From Pseudoalteromonas sp. MM1 (GTDB lineage: Bacteria > Pseudomonadota > Gammaproteobacteria > Enterobacterales > Alteromonadaceae): 64,000 bases of DNA. This document shows positions 44,741 through 54,564 of the stretch, piece after piece. The notes under the pieces were generated by a model. That model was not told the DNA's origin and ran no database searches. It was given only the letters and a program-made list of their open reading frames with translations. The stretch is from positions 1,736,001-1,800,000 of the forward strand of contig NZ_AP027922.1 of assembly GCF_030296835.1 (NCBI RefSeq), read 5' to 3'. Positions within the stretch are counted from its first letter, which is position 1. The number at the start of each line of letters is the position of its first letter. The translations under genes were made by a program, and so were the position numbers.

Positions 44741-45940
44741 TTAAAAAATCAAGCCTGATAGCTTGTAACAACTTAACGAAAATATAAGGAGTAACACGGG
44801 TAAAATAACTACATTTAAAACCGTTGAGTTAGTGTATTTTCCCATCACCGATTTTTGGTTAACTAACCACACTAAATACGCGGTAATTATGGGTAGCAGC
44901 AACCCATTTGCAGCTTGTGCAAATATAATTACCGCAACAGGGTCAAGCCCCAATGATGCTACAAATGCACCAAAGGCTAAAATAGTGATAGCTACAGCTT
45001 TAAAACGGGTATTACTCATTTCGCTAGACCAGCCAAGCATACCACAAACCGCATACGCACCAGCTAATGGAGCTGTTATTGCACTGGTTAACCCAGCGGC
45101 AAATAAACCAATAGCAAAAAAGTAATGCGCTGCTTCGCCAAGTAATGGCTCAAGTTGCACGGCCATGTTTGCTGCACTAATTTTTCCGGCTTCGGTGCCA
45201 TAAAAGGCAACAGATGCGGTTGATAAAATGGCAAGGGTGATCACCCCACCTAATGTAATTGATAAACCAGTATCGAGGTTCGTTTGTTTAATAACAGTGT
45301 CTTTATCACTTTTAGAATGATCTTGCGCTGCTAAAACACCTGAGTGCAAAAATAAGTTATACGGCACAATGGTTGTGCCAATGAGGGCCAATACCGTAGT
45401 AATTGAGCCACTTGGCATTGTAGGTATAAACCCAGCGAGTACCTTAGCCATTGGTGGCGCAGCCATAATTAGAGTAGATATAAATACCAGACTCATGAGG
45501 ATCACCAGCAGTATTAATGCGTTTTCTACCACTTTGTGCTTACCACTGTATAAAAGAATGGCACTACACACAGCAATTAGCGGCGTCCATATTTGTGCGC
45601 TTATCCCAGGAAAAATACCAACTAGCCCCATGCTTGCACCACTGAGGTTTCCGGCTTCATATGCAGCACTGCCTACACCAATTGCACTTATTACTAAAAA
45701 GCTAGCAAGCGCTTTAAGATAAGGGGTTTTAATGTTTGCACGTAACGCTTGTGCTAAATCTTGCCCTGTTGCTACGCCTAATCGAGCAGCCATAGACTGC
45801 AGCAAAATAGTGGCAATAACCGAAAAGAGTAATGTCCAAATTAATGCAAATCCAAAGTTTGCACCGGCAACACTTGCCGTGGTGATTGTTCCGGGGCCAA
45901 TAAATGCAGCTGTTACAAGTAATCCTGGGCCAAATCGCAT
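44741..45940 (-). CDS. Nramp-family transporter, atypical metal site
   Basis: 399 residues, about eleven membrane segments, LeuT-type fold. The canonical helix 1 metal motif DPGN reads GPGT (AFIGPGTITTAS), and the helix 6 motif MPHN reads VPYN (GTTIVPYNLFLHS), so the Asp, Asn and Met that bind Mn2+/Fe2+ are missing. It belongs to a divergent bacterial branch whose substrate may differ (Mg2+ or another ion). AAGGTAAC precedes the ATG. A dyad sits 35 bp upstream. Confidence 0.9.
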   Translation of the reverse strand: MRFGPGLLVTAAFIGPGTITTASVAGANFGFALIWTLLFSVIATILLQSMAARLGVATGQDLAQALRANIKTPYLKALASFLVISAIGVGSAAYEAGNLSGASMGLVGIFPGISAQIWTPLIAVCSAILLYSGKHKVVENALILLVILMSLVFISTLIMAAPPMAKVLAGFIPTMPSGSITTVLALIGTTIVPYNLFLHSGVLAAQDHSKSDKDTVIKQTNLDTGLSITLGGVITLAILSTASVAFYGTEAGKISAANMAVQLEPLLGEAAHYFFAIGLFAAGLTSAITAPLAGAYAVCGMLGWSSEMSNTRFKAVAITILAFGAFVASLGLDPVAVIIFAQAANGLLLPIITAYLVWLVNQKSVMGKYTNSTVLNVVILPVLLLIFSLSCYKLSGLIF

Positions 45941-46369
45941 ACTGTTACCTTAATATTTACTTTTAAATTTAGAACAACGTTTTATTACGTTGAACCTAGA
46001 TTGCTGCCACATTATGTGCCATGCAGCGAGTGTCCCACCTTGGCTAATTAACCTTAAACTCTGGGTAATTATTTTTAATATGGTTATTAAAAAGCCGCGT
46101 AGGATACCAACTTATATATAGAATTAAAGAGCCAAGCGTTTACCTGCTTGTTAATCACACAATATGCGCTAGTTATATTTATAAATCAGTCATGTGCGTT
46201 GTAGGTTTCTTTTTTATCCTACCTTATAGATTGCAAAATGAGCAAGATACTTAGCTATTTTAAAGAGATGCGCTATTTTTAAAATAAATTGTTCAAAAAG
46301 GCATCTTTTTATTGCTAAGCGTCGTTATATAGCACTATTATGCGCAACTTTTTGGTGTTGGACCTATTA
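45941..46369. other. Divergent intergenic region, Nramp gene / outer-membrane gene
   Basis: About 429 bp AT-rich, containing the CAACGT/ACGTTG dyad and promoters in both directions that I cannot define precisely. No gene seen. Confidence 0.5.
45975..45992. promoter_or_regulatory. Candidate operator of the Nramp gene
   Basis: Perfect 6+6 inverted repeat CAACGTTTTATTACGTTG, 35 bp upstream of the Nramp start. It is not a typical Fur box; the regulator is unknown. Confidence 0.45.
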
Positions 46370-47170
46370 ATGAATACTTACCTAAAAATATTTCAATTAA
46401 TCAGCGTTATGACGCTTGCTTTAGTGCCGAGTAAAAGCGTTGCAAATGAATCGCTACAAGAGCTTGAGGTAGGTGTAGGCGGTAATATAAAAAGCGTTGC
46501 AAGTACCGATTACGCTGATGAAAAGTTAAATATTCATATACATCCCTTATGGGAAAGCCATTATGTAACAGAAGGGCGGGATAATTTGCCTAATAGCGCC
46601 TTAGCATCTATAGCGAGCGAAATAAATTACAATGCTTTTACGTTTATTCCGTGGTTAGCAACAGGCACTGATACTGATTACGATGAGCTAAATTTAAATG
46701 CTATTTATACAGCTCAACTTGCAGAGCAGGTTACTTTGTATGCAGGTTACACCCATATAAAAGCACGCGAGGAAGGTGTAAATTCTACAGATAATGAGCT
46801 TAGCCTAGATATAAATTATGCTTATTCACAAGATTTTCATGTATTAGCAAGTATTTACCATTCGTTATCACTTAGTGGCTCTTTTATAGATCTGGCAATT
46901 AAAAAAGAGTATGCATTTAATGATTTAATGCTATTGGAGCTGCAAACTACGGCTGGCTTTAATAGCGGTTATGTAAGCGATGGGCACAATGGCCTAAACA
47001 ACGTAAAGCTAGCTGCTAATTTATCTTATCAGCTATTAGATAATGTTATGTTATCTGGCTATGCCAGTTACAGCGTTGCAATAAATAAAGATGCTGCTCA
47101 ATACAGCGGTGATGAGAATTTGCGATCCTTATTTTGGGCAGGGCTTGGCGTTAGTTATCAATTTAATTAA
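46370..47170 (+). CDS. Predicted outer-membrane beta-barrel protein
   Basis: About 266 residues with a signal peptide (MNTYLKIFQLISVMTLALVPSKSVAN) and alternating amphipathic strands ending in an aromatic residue pattern (LGVSYQFN). The segment WESHYVTEGRDNL resembles the first strand of TorF-like barrels (YVSRGxxxGxD). Start chosen at 46370, after which a signal peptide begins; the upstream ATG at 46340 would add ten residues. Cargo unknown. Confidence 0.7.
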   Translation: MNTYLKIFQLISVMTLALVPSKSVANESLQELEVGVGGNIKSVASTDYADEKLNIHIHPLWESHYVTEGRDNLPNSALASIASEINYNAFTFIPWLATGTDTDYDELNLNAIYTAQLAEQVTLYAGYTHIKAREEGVNSTDNELSLDINYAYSQDFHVLASIYHSLSLSGSFIDLAIKKEYAFNDLMLLELQTTAGFNSGYVSDGHNGLNNVKLAANLSYQLLDNVMLSGYASYSVAINKDAAQYSGDENLRSLFWAGLGVSYQFN

Positions 47171-47332
47171 AAGTCGGCTTGGCGTTAACATTAAAATGTA
47201 AATGATATAGGCCTCCCATATTAATTTTTGCTTTTATGGCAAAAATTTGTGAAAACAAATATAAGCCTCGCATTTTTAATATGTTTTAAGTTTAAGGTAT
47301 AGTGGGTACAACACTCAATGAAGGAGTCTTTC

Positions 47333-47992
47333 ATGAAATTTTTAGTTTTTTTAGGCACCGTTAGAGATAGCACTCCCCCTAAGCCAGCGCGATTAGGAGA
47401 GCGAGTGGCTAAGTCATGCCTTAAATGTTTAAACGAGCGCTACAGCGAGCACGAATTTGAACTTATAGACGCGCTCGACTTTCCTTCTGAAGATGTATTT
47501 AAGCCGCATTTTGCTTATGCAAAAAGCCAAGCACCTTCTAATTTAACAGCCTTAGCAGATAAAATCAGCCAAGCCGATGGCTATATTATGATAAGCCCAG
47601 AGTACAATCATAGTATGAGCCCTGCATTAGCTGATTTATTAAGTCACTTTGGCAGCTCGTTATTTTCCTATAAGCCAAGCGCTATTGTCACCTATTCGGC
47701 AGGGCAATGGGGAGGGCTACGTGCGGCAATTAGTTTGCGTACCTTTTTATCAGAACTCGGCTGCTTGCCAGTCTCTGCAATGGTGCATGTACCTAAGGCG
47801 CAAGAGGTACTAAATAGCGATGGTTCAATGCAAGAGGGTGAAGAAGAAAAATCGTGGTTTAATTATTATTCGCGTACTTTTAGCCAACTTATGTGGTGGG
47901 CACAGGCGAGCAGCCAACATAGTCAAAACGTCGATCCCCACGCTATGTTAAAAAGCTTTAAAACTTCGCCTTCTCAGCGAAATGCACCTTAA
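47333..47992 (+). CDS. NADPH-dependent FMN reductase family protein
   Basis: 219-residue flavodoxin-like oxidoreductase. FMN-binding segments LGTVRDSTPPKPARLGERV and SPEYNHSMSPALADLLSHFG, and TYSAGQWGGLRAA. Strong AAGGAG before ATG 47333. Probably a quinone or azo reductase; substrate not evident. No operon partner. Confidence 0.88.
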   Translation: MKFLVFLGTVRDSTPPKPARLGERVAKSCLKCLNERYSEHEFELIDALDFPSEDVFKPHFAYAKSQAPSNLTALADKISQADGYIMISPEYNHSMSPALADLLSHFGSSLFSYKPSAIVTYSAGQWGGLRAAISLRTFLSELGCLPVSAMVHVPKAQEVLNSDGSMQEGEEEKSWFNYYSRTFSQLMWWAQASSQHSQNVDPHAMLKSFKTSPSQRNAP

Positions 47993-48053
47993 AAAAAGTA
48001 TTAAGGTGCGCTTTTATATGTGTGCTGTGTTTATATACAGTGATTGTGTTTGA

Positions 48054-50069
48054 TTAAAATAATAAGCTAATAGTTAAGCGGGCTGTACGAGGTTCAATAG
48101 GATGAAAGTGATTATCTTCAACACCTTGTGCAGGCTCACCCGGTAGGCGCGAAGCGTAGTAGTAATCTATATCGTGATCGGTACTATCAAATAAATTTAG
48201 TAGTTCTAGGTCTACTTTCCAGTGAGTTTGTTTATAGCTAAGAGCACTATTAACTACTGTTAATGGGTTTGATCGTTTATCACCGTCATCAGTTAATGTA
48301 CGTTTACCAATATGACGTACTCTAATTGATGACTGCCATTGTTCACTTATATGCCAGTTTAAGCCTGTACTTGCTACTACCGGCACAGCACCTTCTATGT
48401 AGTTATTTTCATCATTAATATCTAAGCGAGAATGTGTAAACGAGGTTTCTAAATCAATACTAAACTTGTCGTTTATCCAGTAATAAGCGCTCATTTCTAA
48501 TCCGTAACGCTTAGACGCGTCACTAGGCTCTGTATTGCCTGCGTCTCCTACAAACAATAGCTCTGAGTCGAGGGATAACCACCAAAGTGCAGCCGATATA
48601 TTAAACTTTTGCTCATCAGCAAATCTTAATCCAATTTCAGCGCCTTCACTTTTTACTAATAGGTCGACTTTATTTGCAGGCTCACCTGTAATTGGGTCGA
48701 TACTTATTGTAGAACCACGCGCATCGTTAGAGTGAAATGATTGCCCCCAATTTGCATAGGTAGCAAGTACACTATTGAAGCGGTAATTTAAACTTGCTTT
48801 TAAACTAACTAAGTCATCGCTCGCTTTACCTGAATTGGCATTAGCAGTACTGGTTACGTTTGAATTAAAATAGTCATACCTTACACCAGCGGTGGCCTCT
48901 AATTTTGGGGTAAGTAAAAATTTAGACTCCCAAAAGCTTGAGTAACTAGTTTGCTTTAGTGCGTCTTGTCTTACCGTATTAAGTTGCTTTCTTGCTTTTG
49001 TATTATAAAGCCCTACGTTATCTATGTCATCGTGGCGAAGCTCAATCCCTGCAGTATGTTGCATGTTTATAGCTAGTGTTTGAGTGTCGAACTGATAGCT
49101 TAAATTAGTGCCATAAATAGTGCGGTTATCTTGCTGATTAAACTGATCGCCATTAATTGGATCATTTAAAAAGTAACTAAAATTAGAATACAGATTTAAA
49201 TCGTAATTAATGATATAAGCGCTGGCTTTAACATGCTCACTTTGCCAGTTAGTTGATAAACTATAACGGCTAGAGCTGCCACCAAGGGTGGTATCTAGTG
49301 AGCCTAATTGATTTATTATACCTTGGGTTACAGCCCGCTGAGGAATTTGATCTGCTGAGTTCCATGCATTGTCGTAAGCCATTGCACTTATTGATAGGTC
49401 GCCATTAAAGGCTTTACCTACATAGCGTAATAAGGCATTTTTTTTATTGACGTCTTCGTTTATTTTATCCCATGGGCCGTCGTAACCTTGCCATTCTGCG
49501 GCTGCAATTAGTTTTCCTGTTGTAAGGTTTGTAGAGCCAAGTACTACAGCACGCTTATAATTATCCTCTCCTATGGCGAGCTCTATTTGTTGATGTTTTA
49601 AATCGTCAGCTAATTTAAACTGTGCACTACCTGCGCTTGAAAAGTCACCTTGTGATGCACTGTATGACCCTTTTTGGTAATTTATTGTTGAAATTGCTTC
49701 AGGAATAATAAAGTTTAGATCTGTGTAACCTTGGCCGTGACCATGGCTTCGCATATTTATAGGCATGCCCTCAATGCTGGTGGCAAAATCAGTACCGTGA
49801 TCAAGATTAAACCCTCTAATAAAATATTGATTAGCCTTACCCGAGCCACTGTGTTGAGTGACTGCCATACCTGGTATAAGCTCTAACATTTCGGCACTTC
49901 TGAGCATAGGGCGTTGCTGTATTTCTCCTTGGCCAATAATTCCGCTCGACGCACTAATTGAGTTACCAATTAAGCCATCTCTATGCCCATAAACTGTGAT
50001 GGTTTCTATATTCGCGTAACTGCAAGTGCTATATAAAGTGCTCAGTGTAAGTAATGCTAATCTCTTCAT
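48054..50069 (-). CDS. TonB-dependent outer-membrane receptor
   Basis: 671 residues: signal peptide (to about 19), plug domain with TVYGHRDGLIG and QYFIRGFNLDHGTDFA, then a 22-strand-type barrel ending in Phe (ARLTISLLF). The segment MRSHGHGQGYTDLNFIIPE, with three histidines, occurs in a TonB receptor subgroup, possibly metal-linked. Ligand unknown. It is divergent from the kinase-like gene. Confidence 0.92.
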   Translation of the reverse strand: MKRLALLTLSTLYSTCSYANIETITVYGHRDGLIGNSISASSGIIGQGEIQQRPMLRSAEMLELIPGMAVTQHSGSGKANQYFIRGFNLDHGTDFATSIEGMPINMRSHGHGQGYTDLNFIIPEAISTINYQKGSYSASQGDFSSAGSAQFKLADDLKHQQIELAIGEDNYKRAVVLGSTNLTTGKLIAAAEWQGYDGPWDKINEDVNKKNALLRYVGKAFNGDLSISAMAYDNAWNSADQIPQRAVTQGIINQLGSLDTTLGGSSSRYSLSTNWQSEHVKASAYIINYDLNLYSNFSYFLNDPINGDQFNQQDNRTIYGTNLSYQFDTQTLAINMQHTAGIELRHDDIDNVGLYNTKARKQLNTVRQDALKQTSYSSFWESKFLLTPKLEATAGVRYDYFNSNVTSTANANSGKASDDLVSLKASLNYRFNSVLATYANWGQSFHSNDARGSTISIDPITGEPANKVDLLVKSEGAEIGLRFADEQKFNISAALWWLSLDSELLFVGDAGNTEPSDASKRYGLEMSAYYWINDKFSIDLETSFTHSRLDINDENNYIEGAVPVVASTGLNWHISEQWQSSIRVRHIGKRTLTDDGDKRSNPLTVVNSALSYKQTHWKVDLELLNLFDSTDHDIDYYYASRLPGEPAQGVEDNHFHPIEPRTARLTISLLF

Positions 50070-50303
50070 TGCTAAAATCCCTATGTATTTATTATTTAAA
50101 ATAAGCTGCTAGATTAAATACGGGGAGGCGAGGACATTGGATGCAACAATTGTTAGCACAGTGTAATGATTAATCTTAAACGCGGAGCTAGCGCGCCTTT
50201 TAGTTATGAATAAAACGACCTAGTAAGTATTGTAATCTGCCTATATAACGCTAATAATCAACTATCTAGCCCTCACAAAAACACATTAAACAAAGAGCCT
50301 ATA
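50070..50303. other. Divergent promoter region, TonB receptor / kinase-like gene
   Basis: 234 bp with no Fur or Zur box that I can recognise. It holds the starts of both transcripts. Confidence 0.4.
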
Positions 50304-52121
50304 TTGAAAGCCAAAGAAATTCGCAACTTTTATATTAACGAAGAGCAATCTGTTTATTTGCTTTCACATAGAGATGCCAAAAAACACCGTCAATGGCTAA
50401 ATATTTGTATTAAACAACTGACTGCCCTTGGGTATAAAAATGTAGAGATGATTGGCTCTGGCGCATTTGGGTTTGTGTTTGCTGGTAATGACGAAAACGC
50501 CTTACCTTGGGTGTTTAAGTTCTCGCGTATTACGCTTGCCCAAAGTGTGCGCGATCGCCTAGAAGACGAAGCGTATATGCTCTCGCAAATTGATAATCCG
50601 CTCGTGCCAACCTTTTATGCTTTTGAGCGAATAAAAAAGCAAGGCATTTTAATGATGGCACGCGCCATTGGCGAAGATCTGGAAAAGGTATCGCTAAAAA
50701 AAGGGCGCTTTAGTGCTGCCCATATTATGCGTTTAGCTGTGCGCTTGCGTAATGTATTAATTGATCTGCGTAATCATAAAAACGGTTTAACCCCTCAACC
50801 TATAGTACATGGTGATATAAAACCTTCTAACTTGGTGTGGGATGAGCAAAGCGATGCGCTGTCTTTAGTTGATTGGGGAAGCTCTGTTTACGCACAGGTT
50901 GATAGTAATGGCGAACCTATAGCCAGTAATTTTATGGATTTAATGTCGGGCGATTTAAGCACTACTAATGCCAGAATGGGCGATGTGTATTTTATTGGTG
51001 ATGCGCAAATGTCGGGGGAGCAATCATCTCCACGTTTTGATGAGCAAGGCGTTGCTTCTACTTTATATGCACTTGCCTCTGCTCAATCGTGTCGTTTTGG
51101 CGCGCAAGCTATTCCTGCAAGCTCACTTGGCTTACCTAAAGAGCTTGCTAATGTAATTGATGGCATGCTTTCTAAAAATAAAACCATACGGGATGGTGCT
51201 GGCGATTACTTTATGCGTAACATTACTAAAATGGCTAAGGCGTATTTACCTGAGCTTAAAAAAGACGAGCCTCGTCCTGCAATTCCGTATTGGTTTGGCA
51301 AAGGTGATAAGCCCGACACCGTAGTATATAGCTCGCGCAAACAGTTTTTACGACAGGCCGATCATAACCAGCACTTGCTTGATGTTAACGATGCACAATT
51401 AGACCGCTACTATAAAGAGTTTTTGTTTGATACCGGCGATACCGAAAAAGCCTTTTTGGCTTCTATTAGTCGCTTAGCTAAGTATCCGGTAGTGGGTGGA
51501 TTGAGTTTTCATTGGAAAGATGAATTGTTGTTTGTTGAGTCATCGCTTATTATGCATGATGAAAGTTTAAAAATAGCCTTTACTGATGCTATAAATAATA
51601 CCGTTATGCTGGCTCAAGCGATAAGTCAAAAAGGTTTATTTAAATGTTGCTTATTTGACGCGCGTAAAACTATTCAATTAGAGCGAGATGGAACCGGGGC
51701 GTTTAAGTTTGATAACCTCCCTGAGCTTGAGTACGAAGTGGTAAGTATGAAGGCTAACGAAATTGCACGTCCGCATTCTTACTTTGAAGACGGTAAAGAC
51801 CCTGATGAGCAGCTGCAACTTCCTAAAAAAGTGATTAGATGTGTGTTTGAGCTAAACCAAATTCATCACACGGGTTGTATAATATTTGAAGCACTGCCAG
51901 ATCGAATTAAAATACACCATTACTATCGCCTACTTGATGAAAGCAAAGAAGCAGAGTTTAAACGCTTACTTAATAAATTAATGCAGTATGCAGTTAACAT
52001 TACTGATGTAGGGGTAGCGGGATTTATGAAGCTTCCTTATAAAAACACCCGCGAATTTTCGCTTTGCGAAAAACAACCAGAAAATTTCTTTCCTAAAAAT
52101 CCTAAATTATTAGCCCAGTAA
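50304..52121 (+). CDS. Serine/threonine protein kinase-like protein
   Basis: 605 residues. The kinase core occupies about 42-310: glycine loop GSGAFGFVF (51-59), Lys72 in VFKFSR, catalytic loop HGDIKPSN (169-176) and DWG (190-192) in place of DFG. Hence probably active, of the bacterial KPSN type. The C-terminal 300 residues are of no family that I know and contain no membrane helix. TTG start at 50304. Substrate and partners not evident. Confidence 0.82.
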   Translation: MKAKEIRNFYINEEQSVYLLSHRDAKKHRQWLNICIKQLTALGYKNVEMIGSGAFGFVFAGNDENALPWVFKFSRITLAQSVRDRLEDEAYMLSQIDNPLVPTFYAFERIKKQGILMMARAIGEDLEKVSLKKGRFSAAHIMRLAVRLRNVLIDLRNHKNGLTPQPIVHGDIKPSNLVWDEQSDALSLVDWGSSVYAQVDSNGEPIASNFMDLMSGDLSTTNARMGDVYFIGDAQMSGEQSSPRFDEQGVASTLYALASAQSCRFGAQAIPASSLGLPKELANVIDGMLSKNKTIRDGAGDYFMRNITKMAKAYLPELKKDEPRPAIPYWFGKGDKPDTVVYSSRKQFLRQADHNQHLLDVNDAQLDRYYKEFLFDTGDTEKAFLASISRLAKYPVVGGLSFHWKDELLFVESSLIMHDESLKIAFTDAINNTVMLAQAISQKGLFKCCLFDARKTIQLERDGTGAFKFDNLPELEYEVVSMKANEIARPHSYFEDGKDPDEQLQLPKKVIRCVFELNQIHHTGCIIFEALPDRIKIHHYYRLLDESKEAEFKRLLNKLMQYAVNITDVGVAGFMKLPYKNTREFSLCEKQPENFFPKNPKLLAQ

Positions 52122-52155
52122 AAAAGGGCAGCTTAATAGTAAGTCTGCCCTTGGC
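52122..52155. terminator. Bidirectional terminator between convergent genes
   Basis: AAGGGCAG (52125-52132) and CTGCCCTT (52145-52152), with an A run on the left. It serves mainly the minus-strand gene, where this becomes a T run. Confidence 0.7.
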
Positions 52156-52170
52156 TACTTAATTGTTAGT

Positions 52171-52695
52171 TTAAAACACTGTGCTAAAGGGCGTACGCGG
52201 TGTTAAAGCAAACTGATGAGTCATTTTTTGTTGCTTGTTAGTGGCGGTAATGTGGTATTTATTTAAATCAGAACTTTGACTAAATAACCTAACGTTTAAT
52301 TTCAGCTGCTTACTTATAAGTGGCAGTGTATATCGGCCCGTAATAGTTATGTGCTCAATGTTATTAGTATCCGCATGAGATACTTCAGGATTTAATAATA
52401 AGCCCTCTAAAGTAAACTTATAATGGTGATCGTTTAAATAAACCCCTCGCTTTATAGTTTTGCTTATTTGCTTTTTATGGGCGTTAAATTCATCTATAGA
52501 GACTTTTTTATTTAAATCATCATCAAGGTCATTAAATGCTGAAATAGGAAGCGAGAGCACTATAAAGGCATGGTTATCAATCACATTTAATGTTCCGTGT
52601 TGAGCAACCATTAAATGTGCATAAGCAACCGGTGTTATAACAATGTTGGCTACTAAAATTAGCGCAATCAGTGCTTTTTTATGTAATTTCATCAT
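52171..52695 (-). CDS. Secreted protein with one EF-hand-like loop
   Basis: 174 residues, N-terminal signal peptide (ALIALILVANIVITPVAYA) and an EF-hand-like loop DLDDDLNKKVSIDEF near residue 57. The rest is beta-rich with no named family. It follows the YHYH gene on the same strand after a 23-bp gap, so they form a likely unit. Role unknown. Confidence 0.75.
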   Translation of the reverse strand: MMKLHKKALIALILVANIVITPVAYAHLMVAQHGTLNVIDNHAFIVLSLPISAFNDLDDDLNKKVSIDEFNAHKKQISKTIKRGVYLNDHHYKFTLEGLLLNPEVSHADTNNIEHITITGRYTLPLISKQLKLNVRLFSQSSDLNKYHITATNKQQKMTHQFALTPRTPFSTVF

Positions 52696-52718
52696 ACTTA
52701 CTTTCCCTATCAGTAAAT

Positions 52719-53714
52719 TTACAGCTCGCCTTTAACACAGCGTTGAAAAAACGGATAAGTATCGGTTGCGTAGTAATGGTATATGCCTTCAGGAAATTCA
52801 GGGGTTACGCCAAAACGGCCGTTGCATTCATCTAAATCGCCAGAGCCAGCTACATATTCCCAATCTTGTTCAAAAGTACCCAGTGGATAAATATCGGTAG
52901 AAGGGCGGTTATCGCTTACAGTACTAATATGTTGGTAGCTACCTGCCATCACTTTTAGTGACGAATTTGCATCATCAGCGGTGCTGTAGCCATAACGCGC
53001 ATAAATAGGAAACCCGTCAGCTGCCCATGCAATTAAGGTCATTGTTGAACTATTGCCGCCTCTAAGGGCAACAAATCCCTCTGGCATGCCATGGTAATGA
53101 TAGGTGCCATCGGGCTGTACATGCGCGTTGTTATCATCAGTACCAAAACTGAAGGTATCTTGGCTTAGTGCTTCAATACTCCAGTTGCCGCTATTATCGC
53201 CAAGCGAGCAATTATCGCCAGAATCATCACAGCTGCCGCCGGTACCTGCATCAATTTTAACGCCATTTAGTACTATGCCTAACACGCCGCGTGGGCCGCC
53301 CATTAAGGTTGCGGTATCGCTTTGTATAGGCGTTAACGTAAAGCTCTCACTCACAGTTTGTTCAGAAATGGTGTTTGGATTATCGGGATTAGGAAACGTG
53401 CCTACGTTATGATCGGGTATACCATTAGCGACTACATCTCGTGTTGTCCCTGTACATGCCCAATCAGCAGAGCTGGTGGTTTGTACTGATGTAGAGTCGT
53501 TGTATTCATTGTAACTGTATTGACATAGCACTAGCTCGGTAGAGCTGCTGCTACTTGTTGCTGTTGAAGTATCACTGCTTGAACTGGTAATTTCATCAGA
53601 GGCGGTTGTTAGGCTTTGCTCATTACTACCACATGCAACAATAGAGGAAATTGCTGCACTTAATAACGCAATTTTTAATAGTTTAGTTTTATTACATAGT
53701 GAGTGACTCATCAT
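52719..53714 (-). CDS. YHYH-domain lipoprotein
   Basis: 331 residues with a lipoprotein signal peptide ending in the lipobox IVAC (about residues 26-29), then a Ser/Thr-rich linker. The domain contains the namesake motif (GTYHYHGMPEG) and a second GIYHYYATDTYPFFQRC at the end. Outer-membrane or periplasmic lipoprotein, function of the family unknown. It precedes the EF-hand-like gene. Confidence 0.85.
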   Translation of the reverse strand: MMSHSLCNKTKLLKIALLSAAISSIVACGSNEQSLTTASDEITSSSSDTSTATSSSSSTELVLCQYSYNEYNDSTSVQTTSSADWACTGTTRDVVANGIPDHNVGTFPNPDNPNTISEQTVSESFTLTPIQSDTATLMGGPRGVLGIVLNGVKIDAGTGGSCDDSGDNCSLGDNSGNWSIEALSQDTFSFGTDDNNAHVQPDGTYHYHGMPEGFVALRGGNSSTMTLIAWAADGFPIYARYGYSTADDANSSLKVMAGSYQHISTVSDNRPSTDIYPLGTFEQDWEYVAGSGDLDECNGRFGVTPEFPEGIYHYYATDTYPFFQRCVKGEL

Positions 53715-53878
53715 ACATTGCCAATTAAGTACTAATTGACGCTATATTTGATCTTAAATGTGCAAGCAATGTGCAAAAATAAATCAACATTGAGTATGTT
53801 TGTTAATTAGGTGATTTTACTTAAGCATTATGTATTATAAAATCAGTGTTTTAACAGCCCAAAATAAAGAATGGTGCA

Positions 53879-54310
53879 ATGGCAAAATCAAAACCTGAGG
53901 TGTCGATTCAAAGTTGTGGGATTTATTCTACATGGGATAGTAAAAGTAAAGCATTACCACAAATTGAGCAATTTACAACCAATGTAATTGCTAAGCTTGA
54001 TGTTGAATTTGGCTTAATAATTAATATCAAAAAAGCCAAAGGTGAAAAACTCCACTTTTGTATTTATCACCCCAATATACCAGACAGTAATGGCGAAATA
54101 ATGCCGCCCTTTGAAGGCATTGAATACATTAAAGAGAACGACTGGCAATTTTATTTAGGTGATACTCTGTGGGAGCCTATTGAAAATAAATTAGGTGATT
54201 GGAGAATGACACTTAGCCTTAATAACAAAATTATTGCCGATAAAACATTTAACGTTGCGCTTGCAGAGCAAGGCTCTGTAAATGATTTTTGGCGTAAACG
54301 AGGTTACTAA
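53879..54310 (+). CDS. DUF3859 protein
   Basis: 143 residues, soluble, with IQSCGIY near the start and HPNIPDSNGEIMPPF and WRMTLSLNNKIIADKTFNV segments characteristic of DUF3859. Function unknown. Single-gene unit. Confidence 0.8.
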   Translation: MAKSKPEVSIQSCGIYSTWDSKSKALPQIEQFTTNVIAKLDVEFGLIINIKKAKGEKLHFCIYHPNIPDSNGEIMPPFEGIEYIKENDWQFYLGDTLWEPIENKLGDWRMTLSLNNKIIADKTFNVALAEQGSVNDFWRKRGY

Positions 54311-54365
54311 GCCCCAAAATGGCAGAGCTAAAAAAAGCCAATATAAATTGGCTTTAAAAATATAA

Positions 54366-54564
54366 CTTAACCTGAACTCTGGTTATGAGATATACCAACA
54401 TATTTTATCGTGATGATATTTAAGCTTAATTCTCTAGCCAGCGGTTTTAGGTGAAAACAAGGCGATTAACGCGTCAATAGCTAGCCTATTGCAAGTAAAT
54501 TCAACGCTGTTAGCGCTGAAAATAGCTGCTAGAGATAGATTTATTATCCAGAGTTGAGGTTAAC
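54366..54564. mobile_element. MITE-like element with terminal inverted repeats
   Basis: About 200 bp, no ORF. Left end TTAACCTGAACTCTGG (54367-54382) and right end CCAGAGTTGAGGTTAA (54548-54563) are inverted repeats with one mismatch. The right end abuts the stop codon of the next gene (54565). Probably a non-autonomous element; the mobilising transposase is not in the window. Confidence 0.7.
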
